Part shown: piece by piece, positions 37,489 through 46,210 of the stretch
How positions within the stretch are numbered: position 1 is the first letter of the stretch
Layout of the letters: every line of letters starts with the position of its first letter
NCBI RefSeq assembly: GCF_014637085.1
Contig: NZ_BMEU01000020.1
Coordinates: forward strand, 1-64,000
DNA from: Comamonas phosphati
Lineage (GTDB): Bacteria > Pseudomonadota > Gammaproteobacteria > Burkholderiales > Burkholderiaceae_C
Reading direction: 5' to 3'
DNA length: 64,000 nt
The notes under the pieces: model-generated
What the model saw: the letters and a program-made list of their open reading frames with translations, nothing else
What the model was told of the DNA's origin: nothing
Database searches by the model: none
Made by a program: the position numbers and the translations under genes

Positions 37489-39777
37489 ATGAACAAGACC
37501 CCATCAAGGCCCGACGGCCAATGGCTGGTGGTGCTCTCCACTCTGCCCGCAGCGGTGGCCGCGCAGGCCGTCGATATCGACAAAGTCCACAGTCTGCCGC
37601 AGGTGGAGGTCGTGCATCAGGCGCCGCTGCCCGGCCTGGATGTGTCGGTCGAGCAATACCCCGGCAATGCGCAAATGCGCAGCGACGCCCAGATCGAGCG
37701 CGCCGGGGCCGCGAACCTGGCCGACTTCCTAAAGCGCAGCATGCCCGGCGTCGTCAGCGCCGATGTCCAGGGCAGCCCCTACCAGATCGACCTGAGCTAT
37801 CGCGGCCACCGCTTGTCGCCCCTGCTGGGCTCGCCCCAGGGCCTGTCGGTGTACCTGGACGGCGTGCGCATCAACCAGCCGCTGGGCGATGTCATGGACT
37901 GGGATCTGGTGCCCGAGATGGCTTTGGCCGATGTGGCCCTGATTCCCGGCACCAATCCGCTGTACGGACTCAACACCCTGGGCGGGGCGCTGGTGCTGGG
38001 CACCAAGTCGGGATTGACGCATCCGGGCACGGAGGTCGATATGTCCGTCGGCAGCCACGCGCGCAAGCGCGTCGAATTCGGCCATGGTGCTCGGTGGGGC
38101 GAAGGCTGGCATGGGTATGTCGCCGGTACCTGGTTCGACGAGAACGGCTGGCGCGAGCGCTCGCCGGGCCACCTGGGCAACCTGTTCCTCAAGCTCGGGC
38201 GCAATCTGGGCGACACGTCCTGGGCGCTGAGTTACACGTATGGCCGCAGCAACTTGACCGGCAACGGCCTGCTTAACCAGAGCCTATATGACATGCAGCG
38301 CAACGCGGGCTACACCTTCCACGACCAGACCCGCAACCGTGGCGGGCTGCTGAATTTCCAGCTGACGCACTCCATCACCCAGAACGACCAGCTTTCACTG
38401 GTGGCCTGGCACCGCTCTTCGCGTCGCAACGGCAGCAACGGCGATGTGAGCCAGACCTGGGCCGACTGGATCGAGGACTGCGAAAAGCCCGGCAAGACCC
38501 ATTGCACCAACCCTGCCGCCCCGGGTTACATCAGCCACAACGCCGTGCTCAACCAGAGCCAGGCGCGCTATTCCGAAGTCGGCACGACGCTGCAATGGAC
38601 GCGCCAGGCCGGCGCGCACCAACTGGCCCTGGGCGTCGAGCTGGCGCGCAGCACGGCCGACTATGACCAGTACCAGCAGGAAGCCATGTTTGACGGCAAC
38701 CGCATCGCACAACCGGTTTCGGGGGTAGATCTGGAACACGAGGTATCGCTGCGCGGTCGCAGCACACGCCTGGGCCTGTTTGTGGCCGACACCATCGACC
38801 TCGGTGACAGCACGCGTCTGAGTCTGTCGGCGCGCTGGAACCGCAGCCGCGTGCGCAATGACCTGGGCCATCCCACGCCTTATGAGCGCGAGAGTTTCAG
38901 CTATGGCAAGTTGAACCCTGCCATCGGCATCACGCACGCCTTCACGCCAACGACGATGGGCTTTGCCAGCCTGTCGCAGGGCACGCGCATGCCGACCGCG
39001 CTGGAGCTGGGGTGCGCCGATCCCGCCAGGCCCTGCGCTCTGCCCACCGGATTGCAGGCCGACCCCTACCTCAAGCAGGTGGTTACGCGCACCCTGGAGC
39101 TCGGCGCGCGGCTGCGTCCGGCCGAAGGTGTGCAGGTCACGGGCGCGCTGTTCCGTTCGGTGAACAACGATGACATCGCCTTCATGCGCTCGGGCATTGC
39201 CCAGGCGGGATTCTTCAACAACATCGGCAAGACCCGGCGCCAGGGCCTTGAGCTGAGCGGCCGCGTGCAGCGCGGCCGTTGGGACGTACACGCCAGCTAC
39301 ACCTACTTGGACGCCACCTGTCAAAGTAGCGGCGTGCTCTTCGGCCCCCTGAGCACGGCCAAGAACCCCAACGCATTCCAGCCGGGCACCCGCATGGCCG
39401 CCCTGCCACGCCATGTGTTCAAGCTCTCGGCCGACTGGCGCGTCGCACACGGCGTGGTCGTGGGCGGCGACTGGTTGGCGGTGGGCTCCATGGTGGCCGC
39501 CGGCAACGAGAGCGGCACGCGCCCCAAGCTTGGCAACGTGCCAGGCTATGGCCTGTTCAACGCCCGCGTGAGCTGGCAGGTCAGTGCGGGCTGGAAGGCC
39601 TATCTGCGCATCAACAACCTGCTGGACAAGCGCTACATCACCTATGCGACGGGCAACGAGGACGCCTTCCCCGGTGGCGTGGTGGTCAAGCCCGGCGAGG
39701 ACATGGGGTCGGCACGCTTCGTGGCGCCGGGCATGGGTCGCAGCGTGGTCGTTGGCATGCGCTATGAGTGGAGGTGA
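37489..39777 (+). CDS. TonB-dependent outer-membrane receptor
   Basis: 762 residues: signal sequence, plug domain (about 50-160; ANLADFLKRSMPGVVSADVQ, YLDGVRINQPLGDV, GTNPLYGLNTLGG) and a long beta-barrel ending in Trp-Arg (VVVGMRYEWR). It follows the alcohol dehydrogenase by 115 bp on the same strand, so co-transcription is likely. Candidate cargo: PQQ (as for PqqU/YncD of E. coli) or a lanthanide-chelator complex; both are inferences from position. Start at 37489 is weakly supported by ribosome-site evidence. Confidence 0.85.
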   Translation: MNKTPSRPDGQWLVVLSTLPAAVAAQAVDIDKVHSLPQVEVVHQAPLPGLDVSVEQYPGNAQMRSDAQIERAGAANLADFLKRSMPGVVSADVQGSPYQIDLSYRGHRLSPLLGSPQGLSVYLDGVRINQPLGDVMDWDLVPEMALADVALIPGTNPLYGLNTLGGALVLGTKSGLTHPGTEVDMSVGSHARKRVEFGHGARWGEGWHGYVAGTWFDENGWRERSPGHLGNLFLKLGRNLGDTSWALSYTYGRSNLTGNGLLNQSLYDMQRNAGYTFHDQTRNRGGLLNFQLTHSITQNDQLSLVAWHRSSRRNGSNGDVSQTWADWIEDCEKPGKTHCTNPAAPGYISHNAVLNQSQARYSEVGTTLQWTRQAGAHQLALGVELARSTADYDQYQQEAMFDGNRIAQPVSGVDLEHEVSLRGRSTRLGLFVADTIDLGDSTRLSLSARWNRSRVRNDLGHPTPYERESFSYGKLNPAIGITHAFTPTTMGFASLSQGTRMPTALELGCADPARPCALPTGLQADPYLKQVVTRTLELGARLRPAEGVQVTGALFRSVNNDDIAFMRSGIAQAGFFNNIGKTRRQGLELSGRVQRGRWDVHASYTYLDATCQSSGVLFGPLSTAKNPNAFQPGTRMAALPRHVFKLSADWRVAHGVVVGGDWLAVGSMVAAGNESGTRPKLGNVPGYGLFNARVSWQVSAGWKAYLRINNLLDKRYITYATGNEDAFPGGVVVKPGEDMGSARFVAPGMGRSVVVGMRYEWR

Positions 39778-39802
39778 GAGCGGCGTGCTGAGTAGGCAGA
39801 GG

Positions 39803-39842
39803 AAAACCCCGGAAGGACTGGACAGCCCTCCGGAGTTTTTCG
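39803..39842. terminator. Bidirectional terminator between the receptor and the XoxJ-like gene
   Basis: AAAACCCCGGAAGG and CCCTCCGGAGTTTTT are imperfect arms around ACTGGACAG between convergent genes. T-runs occur on both strands. Confidence 0.75.
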
Positions 39843-39854
39843 CTGGGGCGGGGC

Positions 39855-40739
39855 TCAGGGCGTGGTCAAGGTCAAACCATGCTGCTTGAAGATCGCCAGC
39901 AGTTCGCCGCTGCTGCGCAGCGATTGCAGGGCCTGCTGCAGGGCCTGGCCCAGGTCCTCATTTTTAGCCTTGATGGCCATGCCCACCAGCCAGCCCTGAG
40001 CAGGCACGCCCGTCAGCGGGAATTCGCTGATCTCCAGCTGCTCGGGCCGGGGCTGGGCTTGGAATATGGCGGACTCGGCCTGGGCGCGCGTGACATAGGC
40101 CGCCGCCGCCTGGCCTTGCAGGACCGCCTGCACGGCCTTGATGCCGTCGTCATACAGGTGCACCTGCGCGCTCAGCAGGCGGTCGTCATGGCCTATCAGG
40201 GCGCTGGCGGCGCTGGTGCCGCGCTCGGCGGCCAGGGGCAGGCCCTTGAGGTCGGCCACCCCCGCCACTTCCGGCAGGCGCCGCTTGTCGCGTACCAGCA
40301 CGACCTGCTCGCGCATGTACGGGGCGAAGATCAGCGCCTGCTTGTTCTGCTGCATGAAATACTTGTCCACGGGCACGTGCAGCATCACGTCTGCCGGGCC
40401 GTAGCCCAGGTAATGGCCTTTCCAGACCATGTTGCGCAGGTCGTCGTTCATGTTCTCGTCTGCGTCGAAGGGCAGCAGGGTCAGTTGCAGCCCCATGGCG
40501 CGCGCCAGTGCCCGGGCCAGGGAGACGTCCAGGCCCTGCACGCCCTGTGCAGAACGCGACGAGAACGGCGGGAAGGCGTTATACAGCGCCACCTTGAGCG
40601 CGCCGCTGGCGCGGGTGCGCTCCAGGGAGCTGGGTTCGTCCCGGGCCTGAGCCGCGCCCATGCCTGCGAGCAGTGGCAAGAGTCCTCGCATCAGCTGGCG
40701 CCGGCCCGGCGAATGGAGAGTTTGTGCTGCCTCGATCAT
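39855..40739 (-). CDS. Quinoprotein-associated periplasmic binding protein (XoxJ/MoxJ-like)
   Basis: 294 residues with a signal peptide and a type 2 periplasmic-binding fold (LKVALYNAFPPFSSRSAQG, GLDVSLARALARAMGLQLTLLPF, YGPADVMLHVPVDKYFM). This is the family found beside methanol/ethanol quinoproteins, thought to help mature or activate the dehydrogenase. It is translationally coupled to pedF (ATGA at 40739-40736) and convergent with the TonB receptor. MoxJ-type proteins do not serve ABC uptake, in line with the absence of transporter genes here. Confidence 0.86.
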   Translation of the reverse strand: MIEAAQTLHSPGRRQLMRGLLPLLAGMGAAQARDEPSSLERTRASGALKVALYNAFPPFSSRSAQGVQGLDVSLARALARAMGLQLTLLPFDADENMNDDLRNMVWKGHYLGYGPADVMLHVPVDKYFMQQNKQALIFAPYMREQVVLVRDKRRLPEVAGVADLKGLPLAAERGTSAASALIGHDDRLLSAQVHLYDDGIKAVQAVLQGQAAAAYVTRAQAESAIFQAQPRPEQLEISEFPLTGVPAQGWLVGMAIKAKNEDLGQALQQALQSLRSSGELLAIFKQHGLTLTTP

Positions 40740-41227
40740 GGTTCACGACGCGTTTCAAGGTAAGTTTTGATGGCCCACAGGGCTTCCTGGGACAGGGTGC
40801 CCTCGAACGGCGGCATGTATACCCGGCCATCGCGCGTGCGGCCCCGGCGCACGGTTCCGATGAAGTAGTCGTTGACTTCCTTGAAGCAGGCCGCCTTCTT
40901 CGCCGCGTCCGCCAGGCTGGTGCATTCATCATCCAGATGGCGCAGGTCGGGGGCAATGCCGCCTGAAATGGCCTCCAGCCCGTGGCAGCGTGCACAGTTC
41001 TGGTTGTAGCCGGAGGCACCTATGCGCACCGCCTCGGCCTTTGCCGGACCCTGGCTGTAGGGGTTGTCCTCCAGCCATTTTTGACCCACCTGCGGCAGGG
41101 TGTGCGTGTCCACGGGCTGGGGGGTCACGTCCCCGTGCGCCCAGGCGGCGCCCATGCTGGCGGCCAGCGCCAGAGCGACGGTGGTGCCTGCGCCCTTGCG
41201 GGTCCAGGTCTGAAGCACAGAAAGCAT
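40736..41227 (-). CDS. pedF: Cytochrome c-550 PedF
   Basis: 163 residues, signal peptide about 1-30 (ending AWA before HGDVTPQPVD), one heme c site CARCH at 78-82 and a probable Met ligand in VYMPPFEG. The pattern GASGYNQNCARCHGLEAISGGIAPDLR is that of PedF, the electron acceptor of quinoprotein ethanol dehydrogenases. The start at 41227 has AAGGAG 7 nt upstream, and a sigma-54 promoter lies 37 bp upstream. Operon with the XoxJ-like gene. Confidence 0.9.
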   Translation of the reverse strand: MLSVLQTWTRKGAGTTVALALAASMGAAWAHGDVTPQPVDTHTLPQVGQKWLEDNPYSQGPAKAEAVRIGASGYNQNCARCHGLEAISGGIAPDLRHLDDECTSLADAAKKAACFKEVNDYFIGTVRRGRTRDGRVYMPPFEGTLSQEALWAIKTYLETRREP

Positions 41228-41263
41228 TGAATGTCTCCTTGAATTCATAGTGATACCCAGAAA

Positions 41264-41279
41264 AGCAAGAACCAGGCCA
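41264..41279 (-). promoter_or_regulatory. Sigma-54 promoter of pedF
   Basis: On the reverse strand TGGCCTG-GTTC-TTGCT: GG and GC are 10 bp apart. Predicted start near 41254, giving a 27-nt leader that contains the ribosome site. Confidence 0.65.
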
Positions 41280-41474
41280 TGCATTCATGTCGACTGCATC
41301 ACGTCGATCGGGAATGGCCCTCGGCTCTTTCCGGTCCAGGCGTAGATCTGAATGGGACCTACCCAGCTACGCAGCTTTGTCCAAACCGCACATGGAAACG
41401 GAGGCTCGTACTGAATTCGACATTGCGACTTGCGCCGATGCATCAAGTGCGAAAAGCTGTGGTTTTTGATAAAG

Positions 41475-42542
41475 CTATACGAAACGAGCAACGCAGCTGC
41501 GCAGACAGGCGGCCATCGCGGGCTCATGCGCCAAGTGGCCGCAGGCCGGCCTGTGCAATCGCGTGCTGTCTGAAGTGATGCGCTGCTGCATGCTGGCCCA
41601 GCGTGCGCTGTTGGCGGGCGGACAGATGGCGTCAAAGCAGCCATGCACCCAGTCCACCGTGATTGCCTGCCGTGCCAGGTGGCGCACGGCCGCATCCTGA
41701 TCTCTCGGCCGCAGAAATCCTCTGCGGCGCAGGTAGTGCACCTGCACACGGTAGCGTGCCCATAGCTTGGCATCGCCCTTGCCGGCTTGCGGCCGCAGCA
41801 GTTGCGCCAGTGCGCGGCGCTGCTGGCGCTGTAGCTGCGCCCAGGCGCGGCGCTGTGCGGCGGCCTGGGCGCCGGTAATGTGGCGCAGGCTGCGGCGCAT
41901 GCCATGCAGGGCGTCGCGCATCTCGCGCAGGGCCCAGCCGCGTTGGGTGCGCAGGGCTGTCACAGAATTTGCGTCGTTTTGGAGCAATTGCTCCAAATCT
42001 GACAGGGTTGCGGGTAGGGGGGTGTTGGCGCGTATCGGCCAGGCCTGGCCTGGCGCCTGGAGCGCCTTGCCATGGTGCTGGCTGGGCAGCAGCAGTCCGC
42101 CGATCTCACGCCTTGTGAGTCCGAAAGCGCCCCGCAGCACCAGGCGCTGCACGCGTTTGGGGTGAGTGCGCGCATATTCCAGAGCCAGCACCGTACCCCA
42201 GGAACCGGCCAGCAACGACCAGCGCTCCAGCCCCAGATGCCGGCGCAGCGCCTCCAGGTCGGCCACCAGCGCGGCCAGGTGGTTGCGCGCCACGTTGCCG
42301 CGGGGCAGGCTGGCCCCGGCGCCGCGCTGGTCAGGGGCGATGACGCGCTGACGCTGCAGATCAAACGGCGTCAGCAGACCGGGCTGGCAACCGCTGCCGG
42401 GGCCGCCATGCAACAGCAGCCAGGGCTCGCCGCCTGGCGCGCCCACATCGCGCCAGGCCATGCGGTGCAGGGCACCGCGCGCCAGCCACTGCGGTGCGGG
42501 CCAATGAGGGGAAGCGGGTGTGGCATTGATTTTGCGTGTCAT
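41475..42542 (-). CDS. Proline-iminopeptidase-like alpha/beta hydrolase
   Basis: 355 residues. S33 family motifs: HGGPGSG oxyanion region, APDQRGAGAS, nucleophile elbow AGSWGTVLAL (Ser in GSWG), acid in HGCFDAICP and a late His in CGHLAHEP. The helical cap is unusually rich in Gln/Arg (QAAAQRRAWAQLQRQQRRALAQ). The ATG at 42542 fits the family start; longer frames run into pqqA. It is divergent from pqqA, and its first codons overlap the pqqA promoter. A role in trimming the PQQ precursor is conceivable, since no PqqF-type protease is present, but unproven. Confidence 0.8.
   Translation of the reverse strand: MTRKINATPASPHWPAPQWLARGALHRMAWRDVGAPGGEPWLLLHGGPGSGCQPGLLTPFDLQRQRVIAPDQRGAGASLPRGNVARNHLAALVADLEALRRHLGLERWSLLAGSWGTVLALEYARTHPKRVQRLVLRGAFGLTRREIGGLLLPSQHHGKALQAPGQAWPIRANTPLPATLSDLEQLLQNDANSVTALRTQRGWALREMRDALHGMRRSLRHITGAQAAAQRRAWAQLQRQQRRALAQLLRPQAGKGDAKLWARYRVQVHYLRRRGFLRPRDQDAAVRHLARQAITVDWVHGCFDAICPPANSARWASMQQRITSDSTRLHRPACGHLAHEPAMAACLRSCVARFV
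41978..41997. repeat. 20-bp perfect palindrome inside the iminopeptidase-like gene
   Basis: TTTGGAGCAATTGCTCCAAA reads the same on both strands. Its right half TTGCTCCAAAT resembles the shared motif TTGCTCCAGAT before the propeller gene. It may be a protein-binding site or chance within a Leu-Leu-Gln-Asn coding stretch. Confidence 0.45.
42521..42536 (+). promoter_or_regulatory. Sigma-54 promoter of the pqq operon
   Basis: TGGCATT-GATT-TTGCG with correct 10-bp spacing. Predicted start near 42546, 75 nt before pqqA. It lies inside the first codons of the divergent iminopeptidase-like gene. Confidence 0.65.
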
Positions 42543-42620
42543 GGTGGCGGCCGTGTTCAAGCTGGATTGCGCGGTTCGCAAACATGTTTTATGCCAACTC
42601 AACTTCAATAGGAGACCTCC

Positions 42621-42695
42621 ATGCAATGGACCGCACCGGCTTTTACCGATCTGCGCTTCGGTTTTGAAATCACCATGTACATCGCCAATCGCTGA
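42621..42695 (+). CDS. pqqA: PQQ precursor peptide PqqA
   Basis: 24 codons starting MQWTAPAFTDLRFGFE. The conserved Glu16 and Tyr20 (E-I-T-M-Y), which PqqE cross-links to form the PQQ backbone, are present with the required three-residue spacing. AGGAGACCTCC directly precedes the ATG. It is followed by pqqB 74 bp later. Confidence 0.96.
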   Translation: MQWTAPAFTDLRFGFEITMYIANR

Positions 42696-42769
42696 TTGCG
42701 TTGGACCCCGGGCAATGCGCTTGGCTCGCATGCAGGGGCATTGCCCGGATTCTTGAGAGTGGATTCACC

Positions 42770-43687
42770 ATGTATTTGCGTGTGCTTGGCTCTGCGGCCG
42801 GTGGCGGCTTCCCGCAGTGGAATTGCAATTGCCCCCGATGCAAAGGGCTGCGTGACGGCAGCCTGCGCGCCAGGGCGCGCACCCAATCTTCCATCGCGGT
42901 CAGTGCCAACGGGCTCGACTGGCTGCTGATCAACGCCTCGCCGGATATCCTGCAGCAGATCCGCGACAACCCGGTGCTGCAACCGGAGCGCGCGCAGCGC
43001 GACAGTGGCATTGCCGCCGTGCTGCTGATGGATGCGCAGATCGACCATGTCACCGGATTGCTCATGCTGCGCGAGCGCCAGACTCCGCTGCCGCTGCTGG
43101 CCACGCGTGAGGTGCTGTCGGACATAGGAACGGGCTTCCCCATCACCAGCATCCTGTCGCACTACTGCGGAGTGCAGCCCCATGTCCTGGTGTGCGACGG
43201 GTACCCGCTTGGCGTGCCCGGCCTGCCCGGGCTGGAGCTGAGCGCGGTGCCGCTGGACTCCAAGCCGCCGCCGTATTCGCCGTTTCGTGGATCGCCCAGG
43301 CAGGGCGACAACATCGGCGTGGTGCTGAGCAATCCCACCAATGGCCGAAAAATTTTCTACGCCCCAGGACTGGGCCAGATGACGCCGCAACTGCACGCTC
43401 TCATGGCCGGCTGCGAGGTGGTGCTGGTGGACGGGACGTTCTGGTGCGCGGATGAAATGCAGCGCCTGGGCCTGTCGTCCAAAACTGCGTTCGACATGGG
43501 ACATCTGCCGCAAAGCGGCGCGGGCGGCATGCTGGAACACTTGGCGCGTCTGCCCGCAGGCGTGCGCAAGGTGCTCATCCACATCAACAACACCAACCCC
43601 ATCCTGGACGAGGACTCGCCCGAGCGTGCCGAACTGACGGCCGCCGGCGTGGAACTGGCCCATGACGGCATGGAAATTCTGTTCTGA
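42770..43687 (+). CDS. pqqB: PQQ biosynthesis protein PqqB
   Basis: 305 residues, metallo-beta-lactamase-fold oxygenase that hydroxylates the Tyr of the cross-linked precursor. Family motifs: [19 protein letters not shown] at the start (zinc-binding Cys pair), [29 protein letters not shown] and DGTFW. The start at MYLRVLGSA was chosen since it is the family N-terminus. Second gene of the pqqABCDE operon. Confidence 0.96.
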   Translation: MYLRVLGSAAGGGFPQWNCNCPRCKGLRDGSLRARARTQSSIAVSANGLDWLLINASPDILQQIRDNPVLQPERAQRDSGIAAVLLMDAQIDHVTGLLMLRERQTPLPLLATREVLSDIGTGFPITSILSHYCGVQPHVLVCDGYPLGVPGLPGLELSAVPLDSKPPPYSPFRGSPRQGDNIGVVLSNPTNGRKIFYAPGLGQMTPQLHALMAGCEVVLVDGTFWCADEMQRLGLSSKTAFDMGHLPQSGAGGMLEHLARLPAGVRKVLIHINNTNPILDEDSPERAELTAAGVELAHDGMEILF

Positions 43688-43692
43688 CGGCC

Positions 43693-44433
43693 ATGATGGA
43701 CATTGCCACCACCCCTGTTCCCGACCCCTGTTTGCCCGCCTGGAGCGCCGCCGAATTCGAGGCCCAGCTGCGCGACAAGGGACGCGCCTATCACATCCAC
43801 CACCCTTTCAATGTGCGCATGAACGCGGGCGGCTGCACGCCCGAGGAACTGCGCTGCTGGGTGGCCAACCGCTTCTACTACCAAGTCTGCATCCCACGCA
43901 AGGACGCCGCCATCCTCGCCAACATGCCCGACCGCGCGCAGCGGCGCCTGTGGGTGGAGCGCATCCTCGACCATGACGGCTACGGTGACCACCAGGGTGC
44001 GGCCGCCGGTGGCTTAGAGGCCTGGACGCGTCTGGGCGAGGCCGTGGGCATTGCGCGCGATGAGCTGTGGTCGCTGCACCGGGTGGCGCCCGGCGTGCGC
44101 TTCGCATGCGATGCCTATGTGAGCTTCGCCAGCCGCGCGCCTTGGCAGGAGGCCGTTTGCTCGTCGCTGACCGAAATGTTCGCGCCCCAGATCCACAAGG
44201 ACCGCCTGGCCACCTGGCCGCAGCATTACCCGTGGATCGAGGGCGGGGGCCTACAGTATTTTCGCAGCCGCATTCCGCTGGCCAGCCGCGACGTGGAGCA
44301 TGGTCTGCGCGTGACGCTGGAGCATTTCACCACCCGTGCGGCGCAGCAGCGCGCGCTCGATATTCTGCAGTTCAAGCTCGACATTCTGTGGAGCATGCTC
44401 GACGCCATTGAGAAAGCCTGCCATGCAGTCTGA
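43693..44433 (+). CDS. pqqC: Pyrroloquinoline-quinone synthase PqqC
   Basis: 246 residues, all-helical cofactorless oxidase that performs the final ring closure and eight-electron oxidation to PQQ. Motifs: [46 protein letters not shown] and the His/Tyr/Arg active site region FYYQ...RDVEHGL. It begins 5 nt after pqqB and overlaps pqqD by 11 nt. Confidence 0.97.
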   Translation: MMDIATTPVPDPCLPAWSAAEFEAQLRDKGRAYHIHHPFNVRMNAGGCTPEELRCWVANRFYYQVCIPRKDAAILANMPDRAQRRLWVERILDHDGYGDHQGAAAGGLEAWTRLGEAVGIARDELWSLHRVAPGVRFACDAYVSFASRAPWQEAVCSSLTEMFAPQIHKDRLATWPQHYPWIEGGGLQYFRSRIPLASRDVEHGLRVTLEHFTTRAAQQRALDILQFKLDILWSMLDAIEKACHAV

Positions 44434-44725
44434 CACCGTTCTTTCCTCCACTGCCGTCGCCTATGCCGCCGCGCCCGGCCTGCCCCGGCTCTCGCGCCGC
44501 CTGCGCCTGCAGTACGAGACCGCGCAGACGCGCTGGGTGCTGCTTTATCCCGAGGGTATGGTCCAGCTCAACGACAGCGCCGCAGAAATCCTGCGCCGCT
44601 GCGATGGCCGCCACAGCGTGGCGGACATCGTGCGCGAGCTGGAGGCGCTGTTCAACATCCAGGGCATTGCCGCGCAGGTGCAGGCCTTGATCGACGAGGG
44701 CACTCACCGTGGCTGGCTCGACTGA
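44423..44725 (+). CDS. pqqD: PqqA-binding chaperone PqqD
   Basis: 100 residues with the RiPP-recognition fold: [37 protein letters not shown], then [11 protein letters not shown]. It delivers PqqA to the radical SAM enzyme PqqE. It overlaps pqqC at its start (11 nt) and pqqE at its end (17 nt), tight coupling that supports stoichiometric production. Confidence 0.95.
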   Translation: MQSDTVLSSTAVAYAAAPGLPRLSRRLRLQYETAQTRWVLLYPEGMVQLNDSAAEILRRCDGRHSVADIVRELEALFNIQGIAAQVQALIDEGTHRGWLD

Positions 44726-45860
44726 TACCGCGGATCCACCCGTAGTCTCGCCCCCGCTGTGGCTGCTGGCCGAGCTGACCTACCGCTGCCCGCTGCACTG
44801 CGTGTTCTGCTACAACCCGACCGAGCTTGAGCGTGCGGGCGCCGAGCTGAGCACCGCCCAGTGGGTGGATGTAATGCGCCAGGCGCGTGCCATGGGTGCG
44901 GCGCAGCTGGGATTTTCCGGCGGCGAGCCGCTGGTGCGAGACGACCTTGAAGAGCTGGTGCAGGAGGCGTGCCGACTGGGCTTCTATACCAACCTTATCA
45001 CCTCTGGCGTGGGCCTCACCGAGGCGCGCGCCAAGCGGCTCAAGAACGCGGGACTTGACCATGTTCAGTTATCGTTCCAGGACAGCACCCGGGAGATGAA
45101 CGACTTTCTGAGCCACACCAAGACCTTCGAGTTGAAGAAAAAGGTGGCGCGCATCATCAAGGACAACGACTGGCCCATGGTGATGAACTGCGTGCTGCAC
45201 CGCCACAACCTGCCCCATGTGGGCGCCATCATCGACATGGCGCTGGAGCTGGAGGCCGAATACCTGGAGCTGGCCAACGTGCAGTACTACGGTTGGGCCT
45301 GGCGCAACCGCGACCACCTCATGCCCACGCGCGAGCAGCTTGAGCAGGCCGAGGCCGTGGTGCAACGCTACCGCGAAAGCATCGGCAAGCGATGCCGCCT
45401 GCTCTTCGTCGTGCCCGATTATTTCGAGGAGCGCCCCAAGGCCTGCATGAACGGCTGGGGCTCGGTGTTCCTGTCGATTGCGCCCGATGGCCTGGCCATG
45501 CCCTGCCATAACGCGCGCGACCTGCCTGGCCTGCAGCTGCCCGATGTGCGCGAGCATGCGATTGCCGACATCTGGCAGCGCAGCCAGGCCTTCAACGCCT
45601 ATCGCGGCGAGGACTGGATGCAGGAGCCTTGCCGCAGCTGCGACGAGCGCCACAAGGACTTTGGCGGCTGCCGCTGCCAGGCCTTCATGGTCACGGGCGA
45701 CGCCGCTGCCACCGACCCGGTGTGCAGCAAGTCGCCCCGGCATGAGCGCATCGTGCAATTCACCCGGGAGGCCGCCACCCGCCGCCATATTCCCCTGGTG
45801 TTTCGCAGCGATCCCGCACCATCGAGGCTGGGTGGGAATTTAGGTGAAAAGTGCTCTTGA
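44709..45860 (+). CDS. pqqE: PqqA peptide cyclase PqqE (radical SAM)
   Basis: 383 residues. The radical SAM motif CPLHCVFC gives Cys27, Cys31 and Cys34 (CX3CX2C). The C-terminal SPASM region has the auxiliary cluster cysteines (MNGWGSVFLSIAPDGLAMPCH, CRSCDERHKDFGGCRCQA, CSKSPRH). It links Glu and Tyr of PqqA. It starts at a GTG inside the end of pqqD. Last core pqq gene; no pqqF follows. Confidence 0.97.
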   Translation: MAGSTDTADPPVVSPPLWLLAELTYRCPLHCVFCYNPTELERAGAELSTAQWVDVMRQARAMGAAQLGFSGGEPLVRDDLEELVQEACRLGFYTNLITSGVGLTEARAKRLKNAGLDHVQLSFQDSTREMNDFLSHTKTFELKKKVARIIKDNDWPMVMNCVLHRHNLPHVGAIIDMALELEAEYLELANVQYYGWAWRNRDHLMPTREQLEQAEAVVQRYRESIGKRCRLLFVVPDYFEERPKACMNGWGSVFLSIAPDGLAMPCHNARDLPGLQLPDVREHAIADIWQRSQAFNAYRGEDWMQEPCRSCDERHKDFGGCRCQAFMVTGDAAATDPVCSKSPRHERIVQFTREAATRRHIPLVFRSDPAPSRLGGNLGEKCS

Positions 45861-46210
45861 CCCTTATGAGAAAAGCGCGGACAGCTATTACATCAATAGC
45901 GTTAACAATCTGCACCCTGGCACAGCCTTGCGCCGCCCAGACGGCAGCGCAGAGCCTGGACACGGCCTTGCTGGCCGGCAACTGCACCACCTGCCATGGC
46001 TCGGCCGGCCGCTCGCCCGTCGGCAGCACGGGCAGCATCCCCAGCCTGCGCGGCCAGGGCAGCGCCGCCCTGCTGGCACGCATGCAGGCCTTCAAGGCCG
46101 GGCAGGTGGCCGGCGCCACCGTCATGCCGCTGTTGATGCAGGGCTATGACGAGAATCAGATGCAGGCCCTGGCCCAGTGGTTTGCCGACCCGGTGACGGA
46201 CAAGCCATGA
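45851..46210 (+). CDS. Small cytochrome c (FccA-like) paired with a flavoprotein
   Basis: 119 residues, signal peptide to about residue 30 (ending CAAQ), heme c site CTTCH at 45-49, Met ligand probably in ATVMPLLMQGYDE. The start used is the GTG at 45851, 3 nt after AGGTGA and overlapping the pqqE stop; an ATG at 45866 is an alternative. Its stop overlaps the ATG of the flavoprotein (ATGA), the arrangement of flavocytochrome c subunits. Confidence 0.8.
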   Translation: MLLTLMRKARTAITSIALTICTLAQPCAAQTAAQSLDTALLAGNCTTCHGSAGRSPVGSTGSIPSLRGQGSAALLARMQAFKAGQVAGATVMPLLMQGYDENQMQALAQWFADPVTDKP

